A stretch of 64,000 bases of DNA from assembly GCF_039545095.1 (NCBI RefSeq), contig NZ_BAABRS010000001.1, positions 248,001 through 312,000 on the forward strand, given 5' to 3'. The notes below the pieces were generated by a model. It was not told the DNA's origin. It saw nothing but the letters and a program-made list of their open reading frames with translations, and did not search any database. This stretch comes from Fodinibius salicampi (GTDB lineage: Bacteria; Bacteroidota; Rhodothermia; Balneolales; Balneolaceae). Within the stretch, counting starts at the first letter, position 1; each line of letters starts with the position of its first letter. This document shows, piece by piece, positions 8,749 through 18,737 of the stretch. Position numbers and translations under genes: made by a program.

Positions 8749-10344
8749 ATGAAGTATAGAATACAACAAACTTATAGAGATTTTTGTAAAACCGGTCTAA
8801 CCCAGTTTCATCGGTCGATTTATCAGGGACTTAGGAAATATATATTGTCACTAGTATCAAGAATTTCATCCAAAGCGATCCCAATTGCTGTCGTTCTTTT
8901 AGGAGTTCTTCTAAGTTCGGCCTGTCAGCAGGAGGATATGGAGCCCGAAGGACCGGCGTACAGCGTAGAAACTATTAAAACGCCCGAAGGATTGAGTGTG
9001 GAATCCGGAGGACTTGATTTTCTGCCTAATGGACGAATGATTGCATGTTTTCGGCGCGGTGAGGTGATGACTTATAATCCTGAGACCGAAGAATGGGATC
9101 TGTTTGCCTATGGACTGCAGGATCCCTTATGGATTAAGGCGGTTTCCGATCATGAGGTTTATGTAATGCAGCGTGCAGAGTTAACCAGAGTTACCGACAC
9201 CGATAAGGATGGAAAAGGGGACCTGTATGAAACAGTTACCGATGATTTTGGCATGTCGGGGAATTATGCTGAATTTGCTTATGGACCGGAAATTGATGAG
9301 GAAGGAGATTTCTTTATCTCACTGAACACTGCTTCGGCCATGGCAGACGTATACAATATCATGCGGGGCGAGTTTTCTCCTATTGGACGAAAAGGTCGTA
9401 TGTATTCAGCCGTTCCCTACAGGGGTTGGGTGCTGAAAGTAAAACCGGATGGAACAACCATTCCCTGGGCGAGTGGACTACGATCCCCAAACGGTCTTGA
9501 ATTAGATGATGAGGGTAATTTATTCATTACTGATAACCAGGGCGACTGGCTCGGAACCAGTAAATTGTATCATATCAGAAAAAATCATTTTTACGGGCAT
9601 GCTCCCAGCTTGGTTTGGGAAGAAGGATTTGAAAATATTGAGCCGCTGGAATTGCCCGTTCCGGTACTGGATAAAATGCGCACGGAGGCGGCCGTACAGT
9701 TTCCTCATGGATTTTTTGTAAACTCTCCCACTCAGCCCCTGATCGATCGGACCGGCGGGAAGTTTGGGCCTTTTACAGGACAGATGTTTGTTGGAGAGAT
9801 GAATCATAAAAGAATAGTACGTGTAATCCTTGAAAAAGTGCAGGGAGTATTCCAGGGAGCAACTACCTCCTTTATAGATTCTACAGGATTAAATATCGGT
9901 AATAACCGGTTGTCCTTTTCTCCCGAAGGTGAGCTGTGGGTAGGTCAAACCGATCACGGATGGCCGGGGGATCAGGGAATCCAAAAGATTACCTGGAATG
10001 GTAGCGTACCCATGGAAGTCCTCAATATGAGTCTTACTGAAACGGGTTTTGAACTGACATTCACCAAGCCGGTAAATCCGGAACTCGCTTCCCAACCAGA
10101 GAACTATAATTTTGAACGATATTACTATAAGTACCATCAGGCCTATGGTTCGGATCGTTACGGTATTAAAGATATTAAGGTAACCGGAGCGGAGGTATCT
10201 GATGATCGCAAAAAAGTGACCCTGCAACTGGAAGAACTGGATTCCGATTTTATTTATGATATGCGGATTGAGAACTTAGAATCGGAGAGCGGAGATACCC
10301 TTGTACATAATAGGGTATATTATACGATCAATCGTCTGAGGTAA
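8749..10344 (+). CDS. Lipoprotein beta-propeller, PQQ-type sugar dehydrogenase-like
   Basis: The body is a propeller of the soluble glucose/sorbosone dehydrogenase or membrane-bound dehydrogenase type: GLDFLPNGRMIACFRRGEV, DKDGKGDLYE, WASGLRSPNGLELDDEGNLF, ITDNQGDW and LWVGQTDHGWPGDQG. It ends with an Ig/FN3-like tail (residues about 425-530). Lipobox LSSAC lies at Cys59, an unusually long leader. ATG 8749 directly follows the stop of the copper-protein gene. An internal in-frame TTG at 8845 would give a textbook 27-residue lipoprotein signal, so the start is uncertain; a longer TTG start at 8731 overlaps the upstream gene and is less likely. Possible oxidation of an aldose or uronate with electrons passed to the azurin-like partner is inference. 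Confidence 0.8.
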   Translation: MKYRIQQTYRDFCKTGLTQFHRSIYQGLRKYILSLVSRISSKAIPIAVVLLGVLLSSACQQEDMEPEGPAYSVETIKTPEGLSVESGGLDFLPNGRMIACFRRGEVMTYNPETEEWDLFAYGLQDPLWIKAVSDHEVYVMQRAELTRVTDTDKDGKGDLYETVTDDFGMSGNYAEFAYGPEIDEEGDFFISLNTASAMADVYNIMRGEFSPIGRKGRMYSAVPYRGWVLKVKPDGTTIPWASGLRSPNGLELDDEGNLFITDNQGDWLGTSKLYHIRKNHFYGHAPSLVWEEGFENIEPLELPVPVLDKMRTEAAVQFPHGFFVNSPTQPLIDRTGGKFGPFTGQMFVGEMNHKRIVRVILEKVQGVFQGATTSFIDSTGLNIGNNRLSFSPEGELWVGQTDHGWPGDQGIQKITWNGSVPMEVLNMSLTETGFELTFTKPVNPELASQPENYNFERYYYKYHQAYGSDRYGIKDIKVTGAEVSDDRKKVTLQLEELDSDFIYDMRIENLESESGDTLVHNRVYYTINRLR

Positions 10345-10355
10345 TCATTGTAAAT

Positions 10356-13300
10356 ATGAAACAGCGAGTTCCATACACTTTTCTGGCTCCCTGCACTCGT
10401 GGGGTTGGATTCTGTATGATGCTGTGCCTTATATTGCTTACAGGCTGTTCTTCATCCCCTGAATTGCAATGGAATGAAGAAGAACATTTTCGCTGGGCGG
10501 AGGTGTCTCCGGGCTTTTGGGGAGACGCAGGATTCCAATCACTTTCGGCCTCCCAAACCAATATTCAGTTTGAGAACCAAATTTCCAAGGAGGAAATTAC
10601 AGAAAACCGTCACTATTTGAATGGCTCTGGAGTGGCCGCGGGAGATATTGACGGTGATGGACTGGTTGATCTCTATTTTGCCGGTTTGAGCGGCCCGAAC
10701 AAGCTGTATAAGAATTTAGGCCACATGCAGTTCAAAGATATTACCGATGAAGCAGGCATCGCTCATGAAGGATTCTATTCTACGGGAGTTGTCTTTGCTG
10801 ATGTTGACAGTGATGGAGATCTCGACCTGTTAATTACGGCCATGCATAAGGAAAATGTACTGTATATCAACGATGGCTCCGGCAACTTTACGCTCAAAGA
10901 AGACAGCGGTTTGGATTCAGCTAAAGGAAGTATGACAATGGATCTCGCCGATATAGATACCGATGGGGACCTCGATCTGTATGTGACAAATTACAAAGAG
11001 CAATCAGTTAAAGATATTTATACCACCGAAGAGCTCGAGTGGAATAAAATTTTAAAAGAGCCATATAACGAACAAAATCAAACCGGACCTTTTACGCTGG
11101 TTCCTCCATTTGATGAACATTACCGCCTATTTATGACCGAAGATAACAGGCTGTCTGGGGCTGCGGAGTCGGGAGAGGAGGATGAGCTTTATATTAATGA
11201 GGGGGGGACTTTTCACAAAGTTTCGGATACGGAAAATGTTTTTCTGGATGCAGATGGAGAGCCGCTTGGATTACCTCGGGACTGGGGTTTGACAGCAAAG
11301 TTCCAGGATTTAAATGATGACGGCCTGCCCGACCTTTATGTATGCAATGACTTTTATCCCCGTGATCGAATCTGGATTAATCAAGGTGACGGTACCTTTC
11401 GTGCGATTGAATGGTCAGCTATACGCAACATGAGCTTTGCCGCTATGGGTGTGGACTTTTCTGATATTAATCGTGACGGACACCTGGATATTTTTGTTAC
11501 TGAGATGCTGAGTCCAAAGCATGAGCGCCGTCTTCGTCAGGCAGGTTCGGACGATCCCACACCGGATCGTACTGATATGATAAAAGCCATTCCCCAGTAC
11601 AACCGTAATTCCATGTATCTGAAAAGAGAGGATGAGACCTACACAGAAATCTCATACTACACTAATACTGAGGCCACAGAATGGTCTTGGGCTACCCGTT
11701 TTATGGATATCAACCTCGATGGGTACGAGGACCTGATTGTAAATACCGGTTTTACCTACGATATACTGGATATTGATACGCAGACAGGAATGATTCGTGA
11801 CGGCCGCAATATGGATGAGGATTATGATGAGTTGGTGAACCGGGCCCCATCACTGGAACTTGAGAATAAATTCCTCATGAATAACGGTGATCTTAGCTTT
11901 AAGGATCAGAGCACCGAGTGGGGATTCCGGGAAGCGGATGTTTCACACGGTCTAGCCACAGCCGATTTAGATAACGATGGAGATTTAGATTTTGTCAGTA
12001 ATCGCCTTAATAAATCGGCCGCTGTATTTGAAAATAAAACCAATGCCCCCCGCATTTTAGTACGGTTAAAGAGAAAAAAATCCAATAGCCGAGGCATCGG
12101 AGCTAAGGTCAGGTTGAAAGGCGGGGAAATGCCACAGGAAAAACAACTATCTGCCGGGGGCGACTACCTTTCTGGATCTACTCCGGTTGCGATGTTTGCG
12201 GCAACTGAAGATACTAACTATATCATTGAGGTAGTTTGGCCAGACGGATTGAAAAGTCGGATCAAAAATGTGAAATCCAACAGAATTTATGAGATCAATA
12301 AGTCGTGGGCTCAACCGGCAGAGAATACAGCCGATAGTTCTATAGCCGATCAGCAACCAATCTTTCAAGACGTCTCAGACCGTATCGCCCATACTCATCA
12401 TGAAGACCCGTTTAACGATTCGGAGTTACAGCCGCTTTTGCCGGTAAAACTTAGTCAGCTGGGTCCGGGTGTTAGCTGGATGGATATCAATAATGATGGT
12501 AATGACGACCTGATTATCGCTTCGGGAAAGGGAGGGGTACCGGGCGTATTTGCAAGCCAGGGAGACGGTTCATTTAAACCTTTAGACCAACCTCCTTTTA
12601 ATGATATCGCACCGGGTGATCAGACTACCATACTCGGATGGGATACAGAAGAAGGCTTCCATTTATTTGTAGGGAGTGCCAATTATGAACAGGGAAATCC
12701 ACAAGTGCCCGCAGCTTTCCATTATCGAATGTCAGGTTCTGGAATTGAGCAGACTGAGAGTCTATCAAATTACTCTACTACAGGAGCGATGGCAGCTGCG
12801 GATTACGATAACGACGGAGATATTGACCTGTTTCTCGGGGGAAGGTTTGTACCGGCCCATTATCCCCGAAACGCCACTTCACGGCTGTTTACCAATGAGA
12901 ATGGGTCCTTTGTACTTGATCGGGTCAATTCGCAAAAATTAGCCGAAGTCGGTCTTATTACTGGTGCCGTATTTACCGATTATGATGGGGATGGAGATCA
13001 GGACCTGTTATTTAGCCGCGAATGGGACTCTATTATGCTTATGGAAAATGAAGATGGTGTTTTTAATGATGTTTCAAAACGTGAGGGGCTCGAAGAATAT
13101 AAGGGATGGTGGAGTGGTATAGCCACCGGGGACTTTAACAATGATGGTCGGCCCGATATCATCGCTGCCAATTGGGGATTGAACAGCACCTATCAGTTGG
13201 CTAACGATAATCCACTGCGAATGTATTATGATGATTTTAACGGTGATCGCCGCGTAGACATCATCGAAGCATACACAAATAGTGAAGGTTCCTACGTGCC

Positions 13301-14087
13301 TGCAAAGCGATTATATGAATATAATTCACTTCCGGTTATAACAAACCAGGTAGATAGTTATCAAGCATTTGCAAATTCTACATTGCAGGATATTTTTGGT
13401 GATCGATTGCCACAAATTCCATATAAGGAGATAAACACACTGCAACATATGCTGTTCATTAATACGGATGAAGGATTTAAAGCTCAGCCATTGCCAAAAG
13501 AGTCACAATTTACGGCCGGATTTCATGTTGGAGTGGCTGATTTTAATAACGACGGGAACGAAGATCTCTTTATGAGCCAAAACTTCTTTGGAGTACCGCG
13601 TCAGGTTCCTAGGCTAGATGGAGGGCGGGGATTATGGCTGCAGGGAGACGGACAGGGAAATTTCACTAAGGTGCCAAGTAACAGATCCGGTATTAAAATT
13701 TACGGTGAGCAGCGGGGTGCCGCTTTCAGTGATTACAACAGTGATGGGAAAGTAGATTTTGTTGCATCTCAGAATAATGCAGAAACTAAGTTATACGTGA
13801 ATCAAACAGATAAAAGCGGGTATCGTATTAAACTCAAAGGTCCTGCTCAAAACAGAAATGGAATCGGTTCTGCTATACGACTCGTATATAGTGATGGAGA
13901 AAAGGGGCCGGTTCGTGAAATACAGAGTGGTTCTGGCTATTGGTCACAAAATAGCTTCACCCAGGTTTTGGGAATTCAATCTGGTAAAGAAGTTCATAGC
14001 ATTGAAGTTAAATGGCAGGATGGTACCCGGAAAACAGTCACTGTAAAAGAGGGACAAAGAGAATATCAAGTTTCCTACAAGGAATAG
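10356..14087 (+). CDS. Giant FG-GAP/VCBS-repeat lipoprotein with two ASPIC/UnbV domains
   Basis: 1243 residues; lipobox LLTGC (Cys31). Two tandem halves each carry FG-GAP/VCBS calcium-binding blades (many D-x-D-G-D-x-D-L motifs such as DIDGDGLVDLYF, DVDSDGDLDLLI and DYDNDGDIDLFL) and close with an ASPIC/UnbV module. The first module is at residues about 560-650 (GIGAKVRLKGG, VVWPDGLKSRI); the second is at the C-terminus (GIGSAIRLVYSDG, EVKWQDGTRKTV). The family resembles CRTAC1 and is common in Bacteroidota and Planctomycetes carbohydrate loci; its role is unknown, probably surface binding or scaffolding. It is 11 bp after the propeller gene and closes the redox block. A decayed copy of its extreme C-terminus lies at about 20097. 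Confidence 0.88.
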   Translation: MKQRVPYTFLAPCTRGVGFCMMLCLILLTGCSSSPELQWNEEEHFRWAEVSPGFWGDAGFQSLSASQTNIQFENQISKEEITENRHYLNGSGVAAGDIDGDGLVDLYFAGLSGPNKLYKNLGHMQFKDITDEAGIAHEGFYSTGVVFADVDSDGDLDLLITAMHKENVLYINDGSGNFTLKEDSGLDSAKGSMTMDLADIDTDGDLDLYVTNYKEQSVKDIYTTEELEWNKILKEPYNEQNQTGPFTLVPPFDEHYRLFMTEDNRLSGAAESGEEDELYINEGGTFHKVSDTENVFLDADGEPLGLPRDWGLTAKFQDLNDDGLPDLYVCNDFYPRDRIWINQGDGTFRAIEWSAIRNMSFAAMGVDFSDINRDGHLDIFVTEMLSPKHERRLRQAGSDDPTPDRTDMIKAIPQYNRNSMYLKREDETYTEISYYTNTEATEWSWATRFMDINLDGYEDLIVNTGFTYDILDIDTQTGMIRDGRNMDEDYDELVNRAPSLELENKFLMNNGDLSFKDQSTEWGFREADVSHGLATADLDNDGDLDFVSNRLNKSAAVFENKTNAPRILVRLKRKKSNSRGIGAKVRLKGGEMPQEKQLSAGGDYLSGSTPVAMFAATEDTNYIIEVVWPDGLKSRIKNVKSNRIYEINKSWAQPAENTADSSIADQQPIFQDVSDRIAHTHHEDPFNDSELQPLLPVKLSQLGPGVSWMDINNDGNDDLIIASGKGGVPGVFASQGDGSFKPLDQPPFNDIAPGDQTTILGWDTEEGFHLFVGSANYEQGNPQVPAAFHYRMSGSGIEQTESLSNYSTTGAMAAADYDNDGDIDLFLGGRFVPAHYPRNATSRLFTNENGSFVLDRVNSQKLAEVGLITGAVFTDYDGDGDQDLLFSREWDSIMLMENEDGVFNDVSKREGLEEYKGWWSGIATGDFNNDGRPDIIAANWGLNSTYQLANDNPLRMYYDDFNGDRRVDIIEAYTNSEGSYVPAKRLYEYNSLPVITNQVDSYQAFANSTLQDIFGDRLPQIPYKEINTLQHMLFINTDEGFKAQPLPKESQFTAGFHVGVADFNNDGNEDLFMSQNFFGVPRQVPRLDGGRGLWLQGDGQGNFTKVPSNRSGIKIYGEQRGAAFSDYNSDGKVDFVASQNNAETKLYVNQTDKSGYRIKLKGPAQNRNGIGSAIRLVYSDGEKGPVREIQSGSGYWSQNSFTQVLGIQSGKEVHSIEVKWQDGTRKTVTVKEGQREYQVSYKE

Positions 14088-14124
14088 ATTATATATGAAC
14101 ATATAATTCAAAGTATTATAAAAA

Positions 14125-14151
14125 CGGTCTCACTCAGAAAAGAGTGAACCG
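14125..14151 (+). terminator. Hairpin ending the redox block
   Basis: A 10-bp stem with one bulge (CGGTCTCACTC / GAGTGAACCG, loop AGAAAA) lies 38 bp after the FG-GAP gene. The following sequence is AT-rich without a clean T-run, so it is a weak intrinsic terminator at best. The remaining gap to 14384 shows no gene. Confidence 0.4.
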
Positions 14152-14384
14152 GGAACTATTATTATCAGAGCAAAACCAAATGGTTAAACTCAGATCAGAT
14201 AATTATTAAGAGCGAAAAATAAAAACTTGCAATAAAATTTATAGAGTTTTGACCAAAATGATAATTAAGTTACTAAATTTATACAGGAATATGCTTTAGA
14301 TCCTCAATAAGAATAAGGTTAAAGTCGACAGGTTTTTTTTCGAGCAGTGCCTGACCGATTTCTTTTAAATTTTGATACAGGTAA

Positions 14385-15647
14385 ATGACAATGATGCCTT
14401 ACCAGGTAATACTTTTTTTATTATTGGTTGTGGGATGTGAAAATAATAACCCCGCTGAACCGGAAAAATCGAACGAAATAAAAGCAGATGCTTCAACCAT
14501 TAATTTAGCTGTGGATGAGCAGATTATACGAGGCTTCGGAGCTGCTAATATCGTTGGATGGCGACCGGATATGACCAACTCCGAAATTGAAAAAGCATTC
14601 GGTGCTGGTGAAGGGCAACTGGGTTTTACTATCCTTCGCCTGAAGATACATCCTGATCCCTCTCAGTGGCAGCAGAGTGTATCTGCGGCAAGGAAAGCGT
14701 ACAACATGGGAGTTAAAATCATTGCAGCCCCTTGGAACGCCCCGGATGATATGCTTATTCTTGGTACAGAAAAAGATACAGTAGCTGCTGACAAATACGA
14801 TGAATATGCCGCTCATCTGGAATCATTTAGAGATTATATGTCAGATAATGGAGTCCCGATCTATGCGATCTCAATTCAAAATGAACCAGACTATGCCAAT
14901 ACTTGGACAGGGTGGAGCCCGGAGGGTATGCTTACCTTCATGAAGAATCATGCCGATGTTATAGATACCCGGATTATGGCTCCTGAGTCCTTTCAGTTCA
15001 GGAGAAATATGTCGGACCCTATACTTAACGATCCGCAGGCAGTTGGGAATATCGATATCGTCGGCGGTCACATTTATGGAGGAGGACTTGAACCTTATCC
15101 TCTGGCCGAAGAGAAAGGAAAGGAGGTGTGGATGACCGAGCACTACACCACAAGTGACCGGTCTGGGAACCTTTGGCCCGATGCGCTTGAAGTGGGCCAT
15201 GAAATCCATCAGGTAATGCGTGCGAATATGAATGCCTATATCTGGTGGTATATCGTCCGGTATTACGGCCCAATCGGCGATGGGGAGGAAAATAGAACTA
15301 AAGGCGAAATCACAAAGCGGGGCTATGTGATGTCGCACTATTCCCGTTTTGTTCGTCCCGGATACCATCGGTTAGCAGCTGATGAAAATCCCAAAGGAGA
15401 GATTTACATCACCGCATATCAGGGAGACGACAAGGTCGTTGTGGTAGCTGTAAATATGGGTTCGTATGACCGTGAACAGCAGTTTGTTTTGGAGAACCGT
15501 GACCGTACCATCATTTCCATGACGCCCTACGTGACCTCAGAAACACAAAGTATGGCAAAAGGCGAGCCACTCACTGTTTCAGATGAGTATGGTACGTTCA
15601 CATATGAAATTCCAACCAACAGTATTGTAACCTTTGTTGAAGAATAG
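14385..15647 (+). CDS. GH30 glucuronoxylanase (subfamily 8-like) lipoprotein
   Basis: 420 residues with lipobox VVGC (Cys18). The fold follows GH30 xylanases: GFGAANIVGW near the start, acid/base Glu167 in SIQNEPDYANTWTGW, nucleophile Glu252 in VWMTEHY, and a C-terminal beta-sandwich. NTWTGW and the segment YIWWYIVRYYGPI with Arg292 match the methyl-glucuronic acid recognition region of subfamily 8, so cutting of xylan next to a MeGlcA branch is likely. The length matches that subfamily. ATG 14385 was used, with further in-frame ATGs at 14391 and 14394. It begins the hydrolase half of the xylan locus. Confidence 0.9.
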   Translation: MTMMPYQVILFLLLVVGCENNNPAEPEKSNEIKADASTINLAVDEQIIRGFGAANIVGWRPDMTNSEIEKAFGAGEGQLGFTILRLKIHPDPSQWQQSVSAARKAYNMGVKIIAAPWNAPDDMLILGTEKDTVAADKYDEYAAHLESFRDYMSDNGVPIYAISIQNEPDYANTWTGWSPEGMLTFMKNHADVIDTRIMAPESFQFRRNMSDPILNDPQAVGNIDIVGGHIYGGGLEPYPLAEEKGKEVWMTEHYTTSDRSGNLWPDALEVGHEIHQVMRANMNAYIWWYIVRYYGPIGDGEENRTKGEITKRGYVMSHYSRFVRPGYHRLAADENPKGEIYITAYQGDDKVVVVAVNMGSYDREQQFVLENRDRTIISMTPYVTSETQSMAKGEPLTVSDEYGTFTYEIPTNSIVTFVEE

Positions 15648-15699
15648 CTGATCAAATAATCTATCCGTTATGTTTACAACCAATCCATCATTCAGCATT

Positions 15700-18288
15700 A
15701 TGAATGCTACTACCACACTCTTTAGAAACCTCAGTTTAACCTGTCTGTTGGTTTTTAGCCTTGCACTAACTGTCGCAGCGCAGCAAACGAGCGGACTAGC
15801 ATCCGAAATTATTACAACTCAGCCTCAGTCTGATGTTGATTTTCCTATTGTCAGTGAGGGTGCCGAGGCATCGCCGCTGCGGTATGATGCCAACGATTAT
15901 GAAGGTGTAGTCCGTGCCATTTGCGACCTTCAATCGGATATTGATACGGTTACTGGGATGCAACCAGAACTAGTGACCTCGGAAAGTTCGGCCGGGCATC
16001 AAATTATCATCGGCACGCTGGGTAAAAGCGAGGTGATCGATCAGCTTGTCACAGAAGGTAAATTGGATGATAAAGATCTGAAAGATAAGTGGGAGAGTTT
16101 CGTTATTACAACAGTAGAAAATCCAAGTACCGGCGGAGACCAGGCACTGGTTATTGCTGGCAGCAATGAGCGGGGGACTATTTATGGAATTTACGAATTA
16201 TCAAAGCAGCTGGGTGTATCTCCCTGGTACTGGTGGGCCGATGTACCAGTCGATCAGCGTGCTTCAGCATATGCTTCTAGTGGGTACTACACATCTGGCG
16301 AGCCGGCCGTAAAGTATCGCGGTATCTTTATTAATGATGAAGAACCTGCGTTCGGCGGCTGGGCACGGGAGAAGTTCGGCGGCATCAACAGCGATATGTA
16401 TAAGCATGTATTCGAACTTATTCTGCGGTTGCGCGGGAACTATATGTGGCCAGCCATGTGGGGTAAAGCGTTTAACGAAGACGATCCCAAAAATCCGGAG
16501 TTGGCGGATAAATACGGCATTGTAATGGGCACGTCTCACCACGAGCCGATGATGCGGGCTCAGGCGGAATGGTCGGCCCATGGGGATGAATACAATAACG
16601 GGGAATGGAACTACCTCACAAATGAAGAAGGGCTAAAACAGTTCTGGATAAATGGCTTTGAGCGAAATCATGAATATGAGAACCTCGTCACGCTGGGCAT
16701 GCGGGGGGACGGCGATATGGAAATGGAGGGCACCGGAAGCCTGCAGAAAAATATCGATCTCATGGAAAAAATTATCGCCGACCAGCGCGATATCATTGAA
16801 AATGTCACTGGTAAATCGGCCTCCGAAACCCCGCAGGTGTGGGCGCTCTACAAAGAGGTGCTGCAATATTACGAGCAGGGGATGGAAGTGCCTGACGATG
16901 TGATTATACTTCTGGCCGACGACAACTGGGGCGATGTTCGTAAGCTGCCAGAACTGAATGAGGAGAAGCATCCTGGAGGGTACGGCATGTACTATCACGT
17001 TGATTACCACGGCGCTCCGCGTTCATACCGCTGGCTCAACATGAATCAGCTTCCGCACATGTGGGAGCAGTTGCAGCTTACCTATGATTATGGGGTGGAT
17101 AAGGTATGGATTCTGAATGTGGGTGACATTAAACCGATGGAATATCCCACTACCTTTTTCCTGGATATGGCCTGGAATCCTGAGTCGTTTAATGCCCATA
17201 ATCTTAAGGATTATGCAGAGAAATTTCTTGAGGATAAGATAGGAGCCGACAGAGCAGAAGAAGCGGCTGATATCTTAACCACCGCTTCCAAGTTTAACAG
17301 CCGTATAACTGCGGAACTGCTGGATGAGAATACCTTTAACCTGCAGAGTGGGGAGTTTCAGCAGGTACGCGATTCGTATCTGGCACTGGAAGCCCGGGCA
17401 CTGCGTCAGTATAAAGACCTGCCCAAGCGCTATGAGGATGTCTATTACCAGCTCATACTCTTTCCTGTACAGGCGATGGCCAACCTGTATGATATGTACT
17501 ATGCCCTTGCCATGAATAAGAAACTGGCGGCTGAAAATGACTTGCGAGCCAACTACTGGGCCGACCATGTAGTCGAGGCGTTCAAGCGGGATTCCGCACT
17601 CACTGAAGAATTCCATCAGATAGCCGATGGTAAGTGGAACCATATGATGGATCAGACCCATATTGGATATGAGTCATGGACACAGCCGAAGGGGGGTGAC
17701 CAGATGCCTGAAGTGAACCGCGTGGATTCAAGCGAAGCCACTCAAGGCGGTTATATCTTTAACGAAGCAAATAATGATGTAGTGGTGATGGAAGCGGAAC
17801 ACTACTATGAAAATGAAGCTGCTGACAATGCCAAATGGACCGTAATACCTGATCTCGGGCGTACGCTCTCCGGTATCGCTCTGATGCCGTATACCGAACA
17901 GACCGATGGTGCTTCGCTTACGTATAGATTCAATCTCGATACCGAGGCTGACAGCGTTAAGTTGCGTACAATATTCGGCACTACGCTTCCATTTAACGGG
18001 GAAGGGCACCATGTTGCCGCTTCGCTGAACGGAGGAGAAGAGGTAGTCTGGAATATCAACGAAAATCTGACATGGGAGAATAACTATTCACTAATGTATC
18101 CTACGGCAGCTGCGCGGATCATCGAAACCGAACAGACTATGGCGCTGCCGGAAAGCAGTGACGATACCCATAGGCTGACGATTCGTCCATTAGACCCGGG
18201 GGTGGTGTTCCATAAGATGATTATTGACGAAGGCGGCTACGTTGAAACATTCCTCAAGATGTCGGAAAGCTCCTATGTAAAAGAGTAA
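15700..18288 (+). CDS. GH115 xylan alpha-1,2-(4-O-methyl)glucuronidase
   Basis: About 862 residues. The GH115 signature runs through KYRGIFINDEEPAFGGW, NYMWPAMWGKAFNEDDP, GIVMGTSHHEPMMRAQ and TLGMRGDGDMEMEG, with a C-terminal GH115 domain from about residue 690 onward. GH115 enzymes remove MeGlcA from internal positions of the polymer, complementing GH67, which needs chain-end decorations. Two in-frame ATGs are possible (15670 and 15700). I chose 15700 because it puts a short basic region before the hydrophobic core of a signal peptide ending TVAAQ. It follows the GH30 gene by about 50 bp, so cotranscription is likely. Confidence 0.93.
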   Translation: MNATTTLFRNLSLTCLLVFSLALTVAAQQTSGLASEIITTQPQSDVDFPIVSEGAEASPLRYDANDYEGVVRAICDLQSDIDTVTGMQPELVTSESSAGHQIIIGTLGKSEVIDQLVTEGKLDDKDLKDKWESFVITTVENPSTGGDQALVIAGSNERGTIYGIYELSKQLGVSPWYWWADVPVDQRASAYASSGYYTSGEPAVKYRGIFINDEEPAFGGWAREKFGGINSDMYKHVFELILRLRGNYMWPAMWGKAFNEDDPKNPELADKYGIVMGTSHHEPMMRAQAEWSAHGDEYNNGEWNYLTNEEGLKQFWINGFERNHEYENLVTLGMRGDGDMEMEGTGSLQKNIDLMEKIIADQRDIIENVTGKSASETPQVWALYKEVLQYYEQGMEVPDDVIILLADDNWGDVRKLPELNEEKHPGGYGMYYHVDYHGAPRSYRWLNMNQLPHMWEQLQLTYDYGVDKVWILNVGDIKPMEYPTTFFLDMAWNPESFNAHNLKDYAEKFLEDKIGADRAEEAADILTTASKFNSRITAELLDENTFNLQSGEFQQVRDSYLALEARALRQYKDLPKRYEDVYYQLILFPVQAMANLYDMYYALAMNKKLAAENDLRANYWADHVVEAFKRDSALTEEFHQIADGKWNHMMDQTHIGYESWTQPKGGDQMPEVNRVDSSEATQGGYIFNEANNDVVVMEAEHYYENEAADNAKWTVIPDLGRTLSGIALMPYTEQTDGASLTYRFNLDTEADSVKLRTIFGTTLPFNGEGHHVAASLNGGEEVVWNINENLTWENNYSLMYPTAAARIIETEQTMALPESSDDTHRLTIRPLDPGVVFHKMIIDEGGYVETFLKMSESSYVKE

Positions 18289-18300
18289 TAACTAAGAGTA

Positions 18301-18347
18301 CCTCCTTAGAAAAGGAGGACAGGAGGATTGATTTAGTCTGCTCCTGT
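18301..18347 (+). other. Two consecutive hairpins after the GH115 gene
   Basis: CCTCCTT (18301-18307) pairs with AAGGAGG (18312-18318) around AGAA, and ACAGGAG (18319-18325) pairs with CTCCTGT (18341-18347). No T-run follows. They separate the GH115 gene from the GH43 remnant and may be a termination or processing region. Confidence 0.4.
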
Positions 18348-18372
18348 TACTACCAACATCAATTTCAAGATT

Positions 18373-18690
18373 ATGTACTTAAACGTTCCCAGAAATTTAG
18401 CCCTGAATCAGGGCTGCGGCCGGGATTCTGCCCCGCCTGCAGTTGAGCAAACCACAGCATCAGCTGCGTCTGATCCCAAATTCGACTGGTTTAAATATGA
18501 AGGTAATGACCCTGTCTATCAGCACCTGTCGGTTGGCGAGAATGAGTTTATCAATCCGATTAACGCCGGTTTTTACCCCGATCCGAGTATTGTACGCGTA
18601 GAGGATGACTACTACATGGTGTATTCATCCTTTATCTACTTTGCGGGTACGGTAATCGCTATGTACGCGTATGAAGACAATAAGTACTAA
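18373..18690 (+). pseudogene. GH43 beta-xylosidase/arabinofuranosidase remnant with large internal deletion
   Basis: A 105-codon frame. Residues about 38-90 are the start of a GH43 enzyme: WFKYEGNDPVYQHL, then NPINAGFYPDPSIVRVEDD with the catalytic-base aspartate region, then YYMVYSSFIYF. Immediately after, the text becomes AGTVIAMYAYEDNKY and stops, which resembles the last strand of the C-terminal sandwich of long GH43 proteins. About 400 or more residues seem to be missing between the two parts. The N-terminus is odd too, with no convincing signal peptide. It is too short to be active. The intact ancestor would have supplied a xylosidase/arabinosidase for this locus. Confidence 0.75.
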
Positions 18691-18737
18691 TCATTATAAA
18701 AATCATGAGAACCTTAATTGAAATCGTATGAGGAAAT

